Positions 31,561 through 40,633 of a stretch of 64,000 nt of DNA are shown here, piece by piece. The notes below the pieces were generated by a model, which did no database searches, was not told where the DNA came from, and saw nothing but the letters and a program-made list of their open reading frames with translations. Within the stretch, counting starts at the first letter, position 1. Every line of letters starts with the position of its first letter. Made by a program: the position numbers and the translations under genes. Source of the stretch: JAPYTK01 sp964401935 (GTDB lineage: Bacteria; Myxococcota_A; Polyangia; Polyangiales; Polyangiaceae); assembly GCA_964401935.1 (NCBI GenBank), contig CAYOAL010000020.1, positions 1 to 64,000 of the forward strand, read 5' to 3'.

Positions 31561-34158
31561 TCACGCCGGGGTGTCGGCCTCGAGCACGAGCGGCGACAGC
31601 TCGGCCCAGTTGGGCCCAGCCTTGCAGCTCACGCGGAGCGGCACCCGGAGCTCGAACGCGCCGCGCATGGCCGCCGCGGCCACGTGGGCGACCTCGTCGA
31701 GCTCGACTCTCGGCACCTCGAACAGCACCTCGTCGTGCACCTGCAAGAGCGGCGTCGCCGCGAGCCCTGCCCGTCGAAGCGCTTGGTCGGCGCGCAAGAG
31801 CCCACGCCGCGTGACATCGGCCACCGAGCCCTCGTGGGTGGCCCGACGAGCCATGCGCTCCGCGTAGGCCAACATCTGGGTGTCGAGCGACTGAAGGCCA
31901 CCGATGAGCCAGCGCCTGCCGGCGAGGGTCTCCACGTAGCCGCGCTCGCGCGCCGCGCGGAGCTCCCCATCTTGAAAGCTCCTCGCCACCGCGTAGCGGC
32001 GGTCGAAGCGCGCGACGATGTCCTTCGCCTCCTGGGCGGAGATCCCGAGCGAGAGGGCGAGCGCGCTCGCTCCTTGCCCCGCGAACGTGGCGAAGTTGAC
32101 CACCTTGCCGAGCTGGCGCTCTCGTCGCCCTATCGCCCGCGGCTCGAGCTCGAGCACCGCGGCCGCCGTGAGCACGTGCATGTCGCGGCCCTCGGTGAGG
32201 GGCTCGACGAGCGCAGGATCGCCGGTGAGGTGAGCGAGCACGTACAGACCGAGCTGACGGTAGTCGACGCTGAGGAGCACGGTCTCGGGGGGGGCCACGA
32301 ACGCGTGGCGAATGCGGGCCATCTCTTCGGTGCGACCCGGCACGCGACCGAGATCGGGGCTCACGTTCACCAGGCGCCCAGAGAACGAGCGGGCGGGGTA
32401 GAACGTCGACCGCACCCGCCCGTCGGAATCGATCGACTCCGACAGGGCGGTGACCCACGAGTCGCGGAGGCGCCGCAACAGACGCCAACGGATGACGAGG
32501 GGCACGATGGGGTGCTCATGCTCGATGCGCTCGAGGGCCTCGGTGGCGGTGCTCCACCCCGTCTTGGTACGCTTCACGATCGTCAGCCCGAGGTCTTCGA
32601 ACAACACCGAGCCGAGCTGCTTGGTCGAGCCCAAGTTGAAGGTCTTGCCGGCGAGGGCGTAGATCTCGCGCTCCAGCACCTCTTCGGTGGCCTCGAAATC
32701 GCGCCCGGCGCTGGCGAGGTCGTCGCGGTCGCAAGCGAGCCCCGCGAGCTCCATACGCACCAGGGTCTCCGACAGCTCGAGGTACTCGTCGAGCAGCGGC
32801 CTCGGCACCGACGGCTCGAGGTGGCGCCACAGGGCGAGCGCGAGGTCTCCGAGCACGCCGGCGCGCTCGGCGGTCACCGGCACCGCGAGCTCTGCCCAGC
32901 GCTTCTGTTGCTGCCCCACGCCGCGCACCACCTCGTCTTCGTCCACCGGACGTCGCAAGAGGCGTCTCGCCACGAGCGGCAGATCGTGCGGCGCGAGCCC
33001 GGCCGGGTCGGTCAGGTGCGACGCACAGGCAGAGTCGCCGACGACGCCAGCCAGCCGGAGCCCGCGACGCGCGAGCGCCACCGTCACCGCCTTGACCTCG
33101 TGGCCCACCTTTAAACGCGCAGGATCGGCGAGCCACTCGACCAGCGGGCCGTCGCTCGCGAGCGGTTCGCCTGCACCCGCGAGCGGGAAGTAGAACGCGC
33201 GGCCGCCCCCCGGTGCGAGCGCGAGGCCCACCAGCTCGCCACGAACCGGCGTTGGGTCCTCACACACCACGTGCACCGCCACCACCGCGCCGGAGAGCTC
33301 GCCGAGCGCGCGCGCCGTGGCGGCCGGCGTGTCGCAAATCGTCACCTCGAGCGTGGCGGCCTCGTCGGTCTCGAGGAACGAGTAGAACGCGAGCGCGCGG
33401 TAGAGCTCGTTCAACGCGCTCGGCTGAGGCGGCGTGAACGCGAGCGACGTGAGCGGAACGGGGAGCTCGGGCGCGGCGTAGAGGCGCGCCCGCGACAGCT
33501 CACGACGCGCATCTTCGAGCGAGGCACGCAAGGCCTTCCCGGTGCGGCCCTGCACCTCGTCGGCGCGGTCGAGCGCGGCCTCGACAGAGCCGAAGGCGCG
33601 CACGAGGTCGGTCGCGCCCTTCTTGCCGATGCCTTTCACGCCGCCGAGCGTGTCGTCGTCGCCCACCAGCGCGAGCCACGACGCCACCTTCGCCGGCTCG
33701 ACCTCGAAGCGCTTCGCCACGAGCTCGGGCGTGTAGCGCACGTCCTTGTACGCGTCGTACCACCACACGTCAGGCGCCACGAGCTGAGCGAGGCGCTTGT
33801 CGGAGCCAACGAGCACCACGTCGTGCCCCACACCTCGCGCGGCATGAACGTACGCCGCCACCACCTGAATCGCGTCCACGGCCGTCACCACGTGCACACC
33901 ATGCGCCCGCAGCACCTCCTCGAGCCGCGCGAGCTGCGCGACGAGGAGCGGCGACCAGCCCTCGGTGTCGGACTGCGCGTCGAGCACCGCCACCGCGAGG
34001 TCGGGGGTCTTGAAGGCAAGGCTCTTCCGCAGCGCCCGCGTCAACGCGAAGAGCGCGTTGGTGGGGCTCCCGTCCTCACTGGTGCGGTCGGGCGGCGCCG
34101 CGAGGAAGCCGCGCATGAGCAAGTGCGTGCCGTGCACGATCAGCGCGCGCGGAGCCAC
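31561..34158 (-). CDS. Divergent DNA polymerase I (PolA) paralogue, nuclease residues lost
   Basis: 865 residues with full PolA layout: 5' nuclease-like domain (1-290), 3'-5' exonuclease-like domain (about 300-480) and family A polymerase domain (about 490-865). Polymerase: motif A DYRQLGLYVLAHL (Asp632), motif B RQLGKVVNFATFAG (Arg681, Lys685, Phe689), motif C LQVHDEVLFEV (His808, Asp809). Metal-binding Asp, the Lys and the Phe are kept, so synthesis is possible. The Glu that forms the ribose steric gate in E. coli PolA (E710) is Gly637, Tyr766 is Ala693 and Gln849 is Glu. The 5' nuclease acidic cluster is broken: the EADD block reads DAIQ, GDKD reads SDKR, and the N-terminal Asp is His. The 3'-5' exo DxE is also gone. 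GTG start, one base after the cupin stop. Confidence 0.88.
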   Translation of the reverse strand: MAPRALIVHGTHLLMRGFLAAPPDRTSEDGSPTNALFALTRALRKSLAFKTPDLAVAVLDAQSDTEGWSPLLVAQLARLEEVLRAHGVHVVTAVDAIQVVAAYVHAARGVGHDVVLVGSDKRLAQLVAPDVWWYDAYKDVRYTPELVAKRFEVEPAKVASWLALVGDDDTLGGVKGIGKKGATDLVRAFGSVEAALDRADEVQGRTGKALRASLEDARRELSRARLYAAPELPVPLTSLAFTPPQPSALNELYRALAFYSFLETDEAATLEVTICDTPAATARALGELSGAVVAVHVVCEDPTPVRGELVGLALAPGGGRAFYFPLAGAGEPLASDGPLVEWLADPARLKVGHEVKAVTVALARRGLRLAGVVGDSACASHLTDPAGLAPHDLPLVARRLLRRPVDEDEVVRGVGQQQKRWAELAVPVTAERAGVLGDLALALWRHLEPSVPRPLLDEYLELSETLVRMELAGLACDRDDLASAGRDFEATEEVLEREIYALAGKTFNLGSTKQLGSVLFEDLGLTIVKRTKTGWSTATEALERIEHEHPIVPLVIRWRLLRRLRDSWVTALSESIDSDGRVRSTFYPARSFSGRLVNVSPDLGRVPGRTEEMARIRHAFVAPPETVLLSVDYRQLGLYVLAHLTGDPALVEPLTEGRDMHVLTAAAVLELEPRAIGRRERQLGKVVNFATFAGQGASALALSLGISAQEAKDIVARFDRRYAVARSFQDGELRAARERGYVETLAGRRWLIGGLQSLDTQMLAYAERMARRATHEGSVADVTRRGLLRADQALRRAGLAATPLLQVHDEVLFEVPRVELDEVAHVAAAAMRGAFELRVPLRVSCKAGPNWAELSPLVLEADTPA

Positions 34159-34159
34159 C

Positions 34160-34672
34160 TCACCCGCCCCGCCGCGCGGCGATGAGGTCGAGCATTCGCG
34201 GCACGGTCGGCTCCCCCTCCATGTACGGCGTCTTCTCCAAGCGGCCGACGCTGCCGAGGCTCCGCACCATCACCTTTCCGGTGTCGGGATACACGCACAC
34301 CTCATGCTCGTCGTTGATCCCGATCGCGAGGTAGACGAGGTCTTCGTCGTAGGGGTTGGCGATCTGATGCGCGAGCCCGCTCCCCGCCGGGCACGACACG
34401 CAATCGCCGGGGGAGAGCTCGTGGAGCTCGTCGCCGTAGCGGAGCACGCCCCGACCCGACAGCACGAAGAAGGCCTCGTCCTCTCGCTGGTGATGGTGAA
34501 ACGGACACGCCACCCGCCCCGGCGGCAGCCGCGTCTGGTTCACACCGAGGCGGCCTCCACCGCTCCCCATCGTGGAGAGCACCTTGAACGCGTGCCCCCA
34601 GTGCTCCCCGTCGAGGTGCACCTCCTCTGCGACGTCGGCCGCGTTGACGACCACCTTCGACCGCTCCGTCAT
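34160..34672 (-). CDS. Cupin-domain protein
   Basis: 170 residues. The cupin motifs are clear: CPFHHHQREDEAFFVLSGRG (metal-binding His and Glu) and LSPGDCVSCPAGSGLAHQI (second motif with His). It resembles small sugar- or metabolite-binding cupins. It stops one base before the GTG of the polA-like gene, so both are co-transcribed and probably coupled. The pairing of a cupin with a polymerase paralogue has no obvious meaning to me. GTG 34675 is an alternative start. Confidence 0.85.
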   Translation of the reverse strand: MTERSKVVVNAADVAEEVHLDGEHWGHAFKVLSTMGSGGGRLGVNQTRLPPGRVACPFHHHQREDEAFFVLSGRGVLRYGDELHELSPGDCVSCPAGSGLAHQIANPYDEDLVYLAIGINDEHEVCVYPDTGKVMVRSLGSVGRLEKTPYMEGEPTVPRMLDLIAARRGG

Positions 34673-34734
34673 CACCGCTCTTTACCCCGGCGTCATGGCG
34701 GCCGCGAGACGATGCTGCGCTCGACGGGCGACGT

Positions 34735-36654
34735 TCAGTCGGTGGCGATCACCACCGCCTTGTCCCCCTTGGCGAAGCGGAGGCGCTCGGTCTTGTCGGT
34801 GGGGTTGAGCAGCGGCTCGATGGCGTCGCCGCGCCGCCATCCGAGCAACGTCTCGCCGCGTTCGCGCGCGCGATCGGCGAGCTGCCAGAAGTTGATGGGC
34901 TCGTCTGGCTCGACGTAGCGGGCGATGTCCTTGAGGTAGACCTCGGTTCCACCGGCGCTGAGCAGCTCGTCCCAGAGCTCTCGCAACACGGCGTGTTCCG
35001 CCATCTGCGCGAGGTACTTGCTGATGAGCTCACTCGACACCACGTAGTCCGAGATCTGCGCGACGGCCACCAAGAGCTTGGTACGAGGATCGCCAATCTC
35101 GCTGATCAGAGACAGGGCCGGCTTGTTGGAGCGGCTGCGCAGGTCGCGGATCAACAGCAGTGTGACCAGCGCGCACAGATCCGCCTCTTGAGGCGCGCTC
35201 TCGAACGCCTCGTCGGCGAGCACGATGACCGAGTCGAACTGCTCGACACCGAGCGCTTTGATGTCGGCCTTGCGGACCGGGCTGCCCACCGCATGCTGTA
35301 GCGAGAGGTTCTCGAGCTCGCCGATCCCACTGTCGGCGAGCCGCTGCGCGCGCTCCTCGATCGGCAGCTCGGCCATGATGGTCAGGGTGCTGCCGGGGGC
35401 GACGAAGCGATCGAGCTCGACCACGATGTCCTCCAGGTCCCGGCGCCAGTTGCAGAACAGGATGTGCTCCGGGTGCTGCTCCGGCGGCGCCCAGTCCGGC
35501 AGCGCGACGCTCGAGGCGGCCACCGGTGTGGCCGGCGCGTAGCTGTTGTCGTCCTCCGCCAAGCACAGGAGCTCGTCCCCCGGCTCGATCACCAGCGCGT
35601 CGCTCGGGTTGATGAGCAAGCGGGGCTCCGCCGCCGGATCCGCGCGGCGCACGCCGGCGAGGACCGCGGCCGGGAAACAGCGACGCGCGTGTCCGTAGCT
35701 CTTACCGTCCAGCTCGGGCCAGGCCTTCAGGTAGAACTCGTTGCCGTCGAAGTCGAGCAACGAGTTGAGGGTATGAGCGAGCCCGTCTTGGCGGGCGCTC
35801 TGGATCATCAGCCGACCGATGAAATCGTGCCCGACCACGGGCGTGATCTGGCCCTTGCCAGCGAGCTCCACGAGGTGCCGGTTGTCCTCGTCGGCGACCT
35901 CGGCGACCACCTGGGGCCCAGCCGCCGTGCGGCCGGCGTCGCGATAGCGCCCACTCGCGAGATTCAGCGCGAGCACGGCGCGGAGGGTGTGCATGTCGGC
36001 CTCGTCCGGTGGCATCTCAGGGCTGAGCACGACCACCGCTCGCGCCTGCTCCAGGCTCACCTTCTGCAGCTGGTTCAGCTCGAACGAGCTGCCCTGTCGG
36101 CACACGATTCGCGTGCCGCGATAGTCGTCGATGCTCTCCTTGATCTGCTCCTCCATCTCCCCCTTATCGCGATCGGCGAGCACTGCGATCGCGCCGCCGC
36201 CTTCGCTCTCGTTGGCCAGGATGAGCTGTTGCAACAGCGGCATCATGCGCTCGTTCCACCCGACGATCACGGTGTGCCCCTGCTCGACGACGCGGCTCCG
36301 ACCCGCCTTGAGGTCGTCCATCTTCTCCGCCAGCCCTTCGGAGACCAGGCCGATGAGGAGGGCGAACACGATGAGCCCGCCGACGCTGACGACCAGCCCG
36401 ACCCAGCGACCGGCTGCCTCCTCCTCTCCGGTGTGGGCGGCCGGATCGACGACGAACGACCAGCTGCTCCACATGCTGCTGAAGAAGTCGACCCCTTCCG
36501 TGGTGACCACCAGGTTGAAGACGGCTGCACCAAGCACGACCAGGGTCAGGCTGCCGACGAACAACGCCAGCACCTTGACCACCGGGTTCCAGGCCATCAG
36601 CTGGTCGATCCGATAGGAGACGCGCTCCCAAAGCTCCGCGCGACGAGACGCCAT
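34735..36654 (-). CDS. CASTOR/POLLUX-like ion channel with RCK/TrkA-N domains
   Basis: 639 residues from ATG 36654, preceded by an A-run and an AGGTGG ribosome-binding site. There are two hydrophobic segments near the N-terminus (VVKVLALFVGSLTLVVLGAAVFNLV and a second at LVVSVGGLIVFALLIGLVSEG) with a pore-like loop between them (FFSSMWSSWSFVVDPAAH), where the K+ channel TVGYGD filter is not present. Two Rossmann regulatory domains follow (HTVIVGWNERMMPLLQQL; EHILFCNWRRDLEDIVVEL). This is the architecture of CASTOR/POLLUX channels (Ca2+ or K+ conducting in plants). The ion here is unknown. The upstream frame to 36789 is not protein-like. Confidence 0.88.
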   Translation of the reverse strand: MASRRAELWERVSYRIDQLMAWNPVVKVLALFVGSLTLVVLGAAVFNLVVTTEGVDFFSSMWSSWSFVVDPAAHTGEEEAAGRWVGLVVSVGGLIVFALLIGLVSEGLAEKMDDLKAGRSRVVEQGHTVIVGWNERMMPLLQQLILANESEGGGAIAVLADRDKGEMEEQIKESIDDYRGTRIVCRQGSSFELNQLQKVSLEQARAVVVLSPEMPPDEADMHTLRAVLALNLASGRYRDAGRTAAGPQVVAEVADEDNRHLVELAGKGQITPVVGHDFIGRLMIQSARQDGLAHTLNSLLDFDGNEFYLKAWPELDGKSYGHARRCFPAAVLAGVRRADPAAEPRLLINPSDALVIEPGDELLCLAEDDNSYAPATPVAASSVALPDWAPPEQHPEHILFCNWRRDLEDIVVELDRFVAPGSTLTIMAELPIEERAQRLADSGIGELENLSLQHAVGSPVRKADIKALGVEQFDSVIVLADEAFESAPQEADLCALVTLLLIRDLRSRSNKPALSLISEIGDPRTKLLVAVAQISDYVVSSELISKYLAQMAEHAVLRELWDELLSAGGTEVYLKDIARYVEPDEPINFWQLADRARERGETLLGWRRGDAIEPLLNPTDKTERLRFAKGDKAVVIATD

Positions 36655-36885
36655 TTTTTTCCACCTATCCGACGAAAGCGACAGTCGCCGAGGAAAGCGA
36701 TTCTCGCCGTGCGGCAGAACGATGGCAATGCCCGATCGCTCGATCTCCGGCATGGCGATGACCAACAACGACGTCCTCAGGACGCCCACACTCGCGATTC
36801 GTCGCCGAGTCGGGGCGCACCCAGCGGTGGAGTCGCTTCGCGCTCGTCTTGGTGGCAGGTAAGGCGAGAGGCCGGCTGACCACGG

Positions 36886-37428
36886 TCATGGCGGGCGCGA
36901 GACGACGCGGAGCTCGACGTCGACGACGCCGGCGCGGACCATGTCGAGCGACTCGGCGGCGCGGCGCGACAGATCGATGATGCGACGCGCGTCGCCGAAC
37001 GGTCCTCGATCGTTGATTCTCACGCGCACGTTGACCCCGGTGTCGCGGCGGCGCACCTCGACGATGGTGCCGAACGGCAGCTCACGGTGAGCGGCGGTGA
37101 AGGCGGCCGGGTCGTAGGGCTCGCCGCTCGCGGTGGAGTTGCCCGCGAGCGAGTCGGCGTAGTAGCTCGCGCGCCCCGTGGCGTCGGGAGGGGCAGCGAG
37201 CGGCGGGGCGGCCGGAACAGGGCTCGGAGGCAGCGCTTGGCCCTGGAGGTCGCCGTGGGGATAGCCGTAGGGAGCGGGCTCGCGGCGGCAGCCGGCGACG
37301 CCGATCACACACCCCATCGCCATCGCCACCGCGAAACGCACGCTCGAGCTGTAGCCGTTTCTCACCGGCGCCTCCACCCTTGCGCCCGCCGCCCCCCCCC
37401 GCGGGGGGAGCGTCGCACTGAGCGTCAC
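36886..37428 (-). CDS. rlpA: RlpA-like septal ring lytic transglycosylase, lipoprotein
   Basis: A lipoprotein (lipobox GVAGC) with a double-psi beta-barrel domain in the C-terminal half: ASYYADSLAGNSTASGEPYD, TAAHRELPFGTIVEV, VRINDRGPFG and RIIDLSRRAAESL. The conserved catalytic-site Asp (NDRGPF) and the TAAH His are present. RlpA cleaves denuded peptidoglycan; the C-terminal SPOR domain of E. coli RlpA is absent, as in many species. The ATG at 37428 overlaps the receptor stop (ATGA), but GTG 37365 gives a better signal peptide (VRNGYSSSVRF...), so the start is uncertain. It is the last gene of the TonB-receptor operon. Confidence 0.9.
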   Translation of the reverse strand: MTLSATLPPRGGAAGARVEAPVRNGYSSSVRFAVAMAMGCVIGVAGCRREPAPYGYPHGDLQGQALPPSPVPAAPPLAAPPDATGRASYYADSLAGNSTASGEPYDPAAFTAAHRELPFGTIVEVRRRDTGVNVRVRINDRGPFGDARRIIDLSRRAAESLDMVRAGVVDVELRVVSRPP

Positions 37429-39791
37429 AGATAGATCGTGAGCACGCCGAGCACCGTGCGCGGCGGACCGGCGGTTACGTGGCGGCGCGGGATCAGCTGC
37501 ATGGGCCCCGCGCCAAAGGTCGACGCGTAGGTGAGCTCGCTGTCGTTGTAGGCCCGCCCGAGGAGGTTGGTGCCCTGGACGCCGAGCTCCACCTCCGCCA
37601 GGCGCACGCTCGCCTGAGCGTCGAGGAGGAGGATGTCGGTGCCGATCTCGCCGAAGGGCAGCGGCCGATTGAACAGGTAGCTCCAGCCGGCCCCCACCTT
37701 GCCCACGAGCTCACGGCCCCAGAAGCGCGCGAGCACGGGCGTCACCGCCGAGTCGCCGCGCACGACGAGCTGCGGCACGTAGGGCAACAGATCTCCCTCC
37801 TGAAAGCGCGCATCGCTCTCACTAAAGCTCGCCCGCGTGTAGCTCGCTCCAAACGCCGACACGAACCATGGCGTCGGCGTCACCGTGAGATCGGCGGCCA
37901 CGCCGCCGCGGATCGTGCCCGGCACCGCCTCGTTGCGGCTCGTGGCCTCGTTGAACACGAGGTCGTCGCTGAGCAAGCTGGCGAAGCCCGCCACCGAGGC
38001 GCTGAGGGTGCGGTGGAGCGTGTAGCGAAGCCCCGCCTCGAAGCCGTGCAGACGCGTGAACGGCGTGGCTTCCCCGTCGGCGAGGCTGCGCGCCTGGGGT
38101 GAGCGAAACCCCATGCCGTAGCTGCCGATGGCGTGCAGCCCGGGCACGATGGCCACGTCGACGGTGGCCTTGGGGCCCACCGCGAGGCCCTGCGCAGAGC
38201 GGGTGTCGCTCGTGAGCGTGTCCTCGACGGCGTACGAGAGCCCGTCCGCCCGCACGCCAGCGCGCACCAACAAGCGCGACCACGGCCGCACGGAGAGCTC
38301 GAGCCAGCCGGCCGCGTCGGTGGCCGAGACGTCGGCGTCGACGAGCGGCGCGAAGTTGCCGCGGGTGGCACGCTGCGCCTGATCGATCATGTCGTGACGC
38401 AGGAAGATCCCTGCCGCGAGCACGTCGTGCTCGCTGAGGAGCGGCAGATCTTTCTCGAAGCGGCCGGTGAGGCCGAGGGTGGTGGCGTTGTGGAGCTGCG
38501 TCGTGTTGTCGGTGTTGGCGGGATCGCCGATGCTGCCGGTGAAGTTGAAGCGGAGCTCGAGGGTGCGCCGGATCACCCACGGCATCACGGTGAGGCGCCA
38601 CGAGTCGCCCCCATAGCCGATCTCGGCGCCGAGCTGCGCGCGCGTGGTGTGGCCCCCCTGATCGTCGTCGTAGCTCGCGAAGCGGTCCACGGTGCCGTCG
38701 TCGATCTCGCTCTGGAGCAACACGCCGGGGGCCGAGAAGCGCCCCGCATAGGCCGAGCCGAACATCCTCAGCTGCGCGCGCTCCCCGAGCGGCAAAAGCA
38801 CCTGGCCCATGCCGGAGGTGCGCTGCGCCGCCCGCGCCGGCCCGAAGCCATCGGTCCCATAGGCCTCGAACGCGGCGAAGGTCTCTTCGGGCTCGTCCTC
38901 CGGGTGATAGGCGAACATCACCCGACGGGTCCCGAACATCCCGTAGCTGCCCCGCGCGGTGATCCCCGGCTCCCGGTAGCCGAGACGAAACCGCAGGCTG
39001 CCCGCGATCGCGAAGTCGCCCTGGCTCGGATCGAAGGCGCCGGGCAGCGCGTCGATTCGGTCGACCACCTCCGGGATCACGAAGTTGAGATCCGCATACC
39101 CCTGGCCGTGGATGTTGCTCACGTCGTTGACGGGGATCCCGCCCACGAGCACCTCCATGTCTTGGCCATGGATGGCGTCGAAGCCCCGAAAGAAGATCTG
39201 ATGGGCCTTTCCCTCACCGCTGTGCTGCGTGATGAACAGCCCCGGCACCGCCATCAACAGATCGCTGCCCGACTTGCGAGGCGCCGCCTCGAGCACCCTC
39301 CGATCACGCACCACCCCCGACGCGGTGCGGACGCGACGCGCGCCGCGCACCTCGACGGTGTGCTCCTCCTCGGCGTGGCCGACCACGCGCACCGACGGCG
39401 GGGGAGGCGCCGGTGTCGCGGTCGGAGGATCGGCCGCGGGAGCTGGCTCGGTGTCCGGCACGCCGACGAAGCGCACGGCAGCCCGCACCTTGGCGCGCAC
39501 CGGGCCTTTGTCGTCATGGGCCGGCTCGAACACCCAGCGCCGCGCCGCCCGCACCGCCGCTGCGTCGAACGCGCGACCGACGCTCACCTCCACCTCGACG
39601 TGCTCGACCGCGCCGTCCTTGCCTACGGTGAGCACCACCGGCACCACCACGTCGTGGGTCGATGGCTCGTCGGGCCACTCGGCTGCCGGCTGCAGCACTG
39701 GCTTGGGCGGTACCAGCTCATGCGCGGCGGCCGCCGTCGCGAACGACGCAGCCACCGCCAAGCACCAGGCTATTCGCTGTGGACCTCGCAA
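37425..39791 (-). CDS. TonB-dependent receptor with N-terminal TonB-C-like domain
   Basis: 788 residues. Signal peptide, then a segment about 28-112 like the TonB C-terminal domain (VVVPVVLTVGKDGAVEHVEVE, then AVRAARRWVFEPA). Next comes the plug domain (GSDLLMAVPGLFITQHSGEG, IFFRGFDAIHGQDMEVLVGG, INDALPGAFDPSQGDFAIAG-like) and a 22-strand barrel, ending TVLGVLTIYL. The TonB-C-like extension in front of a receptor is a recurrent myxobacterial arrangement. The start appears to be TTG 39791, inside the end of the preceding gene (22-base overlap). The ligand is unknown. It is part of an operon with two lipoproteins (upstream) and RlpA, next to RegB/RegA regulators. Confidence 0.9.
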   Translation of the reverse strand: MRGPQRIAWCLAVAASFATAAAAHELVPPKPVLQPAAEWPDEPSTHDVVVPVVLTVGKDGAVEHVEVEVSVGRAFDAAAVRAARRWVFEPAHDDKGPVRAKVRAAVRFVGVPDTEPAPAADPPTATPAPPPPSVRVVGHAEEEHTVEVRGARRVRTASGVVRDRRVLEAAPRKSGSDLLMAVPGLFITQHSGEGKAHQIFFRGFDAIHGQDMEVLVGGIPVNDVSNIHGQGYADLNFVIPEVVDRIDALPGAFDPSQGDFAIAGSLRFRLGYREPGITARGSYGMFGTRRVMFAYHPEDEPEETFAAFEAYGTDGFGPARAAQRTSGMGQVLLPLGERAQLRMFGSAYAGRFSAPGVLLQSEIDDGTVDRFASYDDDQGGHTTRAQLGAEIGYGGDSWRLTVMPWVIRRTLELRFNFTGSIGDPANTDNTTQLHNATTLGLTGRFEKDLPLLSEHDVLAAGIFLRHDMIDQAQRATRGNFAPLVDADVSATDAAGWLELSVRPWSRLLVRAGVRADGLSYAVEDTLTSDTRSAQGLAVGPKATVDVAIVPGLHAIGSYGMGFRSPQARSLADGEATPFTRLHGFEAGLRYTLHRTLSASVAGFASLLSDDLVFNEATSRNEAVPGTIRGGVAADLTVTPTPWFVSAFGASYTRASFSESDARFQEGDLLPYVPQLVVRGDSAVTPVLARFWGRELVGKVGAGWSYLFNRPLPFGEIGTDILLLDAQASVRLAEVELGVQGTNLLGRAYNDSELTYASTFGAGPMQLIPRRHVTAGPPRTVLGVLTIYL

Positions 39792-40633
39792 TGACCCTCG
39801 CCGTTGAAGTGACCGAGCGTACGCGTCGCCGCGCGCACGTAGGCGCCCAGCGTGTTCACGTCGCTCGCAGCCACCCCATACGGCCCCAGCTCCGAAGAGA
39901 GGGAGGCGAGGGTCACGGCGTCCAGCTCATCCAGGGTCACTTCACCGTCCATATCGGCGTCCCCCAACGCGAGCGCCTCGGTGCGGAGCTTCGCGTCGGA
40001 CGAGAGCAGATCGTCGTAGAAGAAGTGGTCGCCGTGGATGGTCAACTGAGCCTCGCTGCGAGCGCCGTCGACCACTACCACACCCGCGAGGTCCTGGCCC
40101 GAGGACACGTCGACGCAGCCCGCGTAGTGGGTCGCCTCGGAGAAGCCCCAGCGGAACGACTTGGTGTCGGTGCCGCTCGTGAACGTCCCCTCCACCAAGA
40201 TCGACCAGCCCTCGCTCACCATCGCTTGCAGATCGGCGGCGGAGGTGCTCGCGTGGGCGGCCGTCGTCGCCGAAGCGGGCACCACGTGGTAGTCGAAAGC
40301 GTCGTGGGTGGTCGCGGCCAGGTCGGTCAGCGAGCCTACCGCGTGAGGCCCCGGGGTCACGAGATCGAAGGCGCTGTCGACCGCCACCGTCTCGCTGGTG
40401 CCGCCAGCGGTGTCGGCGAGGGTCACCGTTCCGATGGCGATCACGAACTTCGTGAAGACGGCGCTGCCGCCGTCTTCGAACTCGGCGGCCGGGATGCCCT
40501 CCTCGATGTACTCCTCGCCCCAGATGGAGAGGGCCACGTCGCCGCTCCCTTCGGAGCTGCAGGCGGTGACCGCAGCCGCGATCGCGGTGAGGGTGGCGAG
40601 GCGAGCGCCAAGCCGTTGGATGAAGTGTGTCAT
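39770..40633 (-). CDS. Lipoprotein with an EF-hand-like loop
   Basis: 287 residues: MTHFIQRLGARLATLTAIAA with lipobox VTAC. It has a region of beta-strands (WGEEYIEEGIPAAEFEDGGS, then FTKFVIAIGTVTLADTAGG) and near the C-terminus an EF-hand-type Ca2+ loop (DADMDGEVTLDE). Cys near both ends may pair. It overlaps the receptor start by 22 bases and its own start overlaps the upstream stop (ATGA), a tight operon. It is probably a surface partner that captures the receptor's ligand; function unknown. Confidence 0.75.
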   Translation of the reverse strand: MTHFIQRLGARLATLTAIAAAVTACSSEGSGDVALSIWGEEYIEEGIPAAEFEDGGSAVFTKFVIAIGTVTLADTAGGTSETVAVDSAFDLVTPGPHAVGSLTDLAATTHDAFDYHVVPASATTAAHASTSAADLQAMVSEGWSILVEGTFTSGTDTKSFRWGFSEATHYAGCVDVSSGQDLAGVVVVDGARSEAQLTIHGDHFFYDDLLSSDAKLRTEALALGDADMDGEVTLDELDAVTLASLSSELGPYGVAASDVNTLGAYVRAATRTLGHFNGEGHCEVHSE

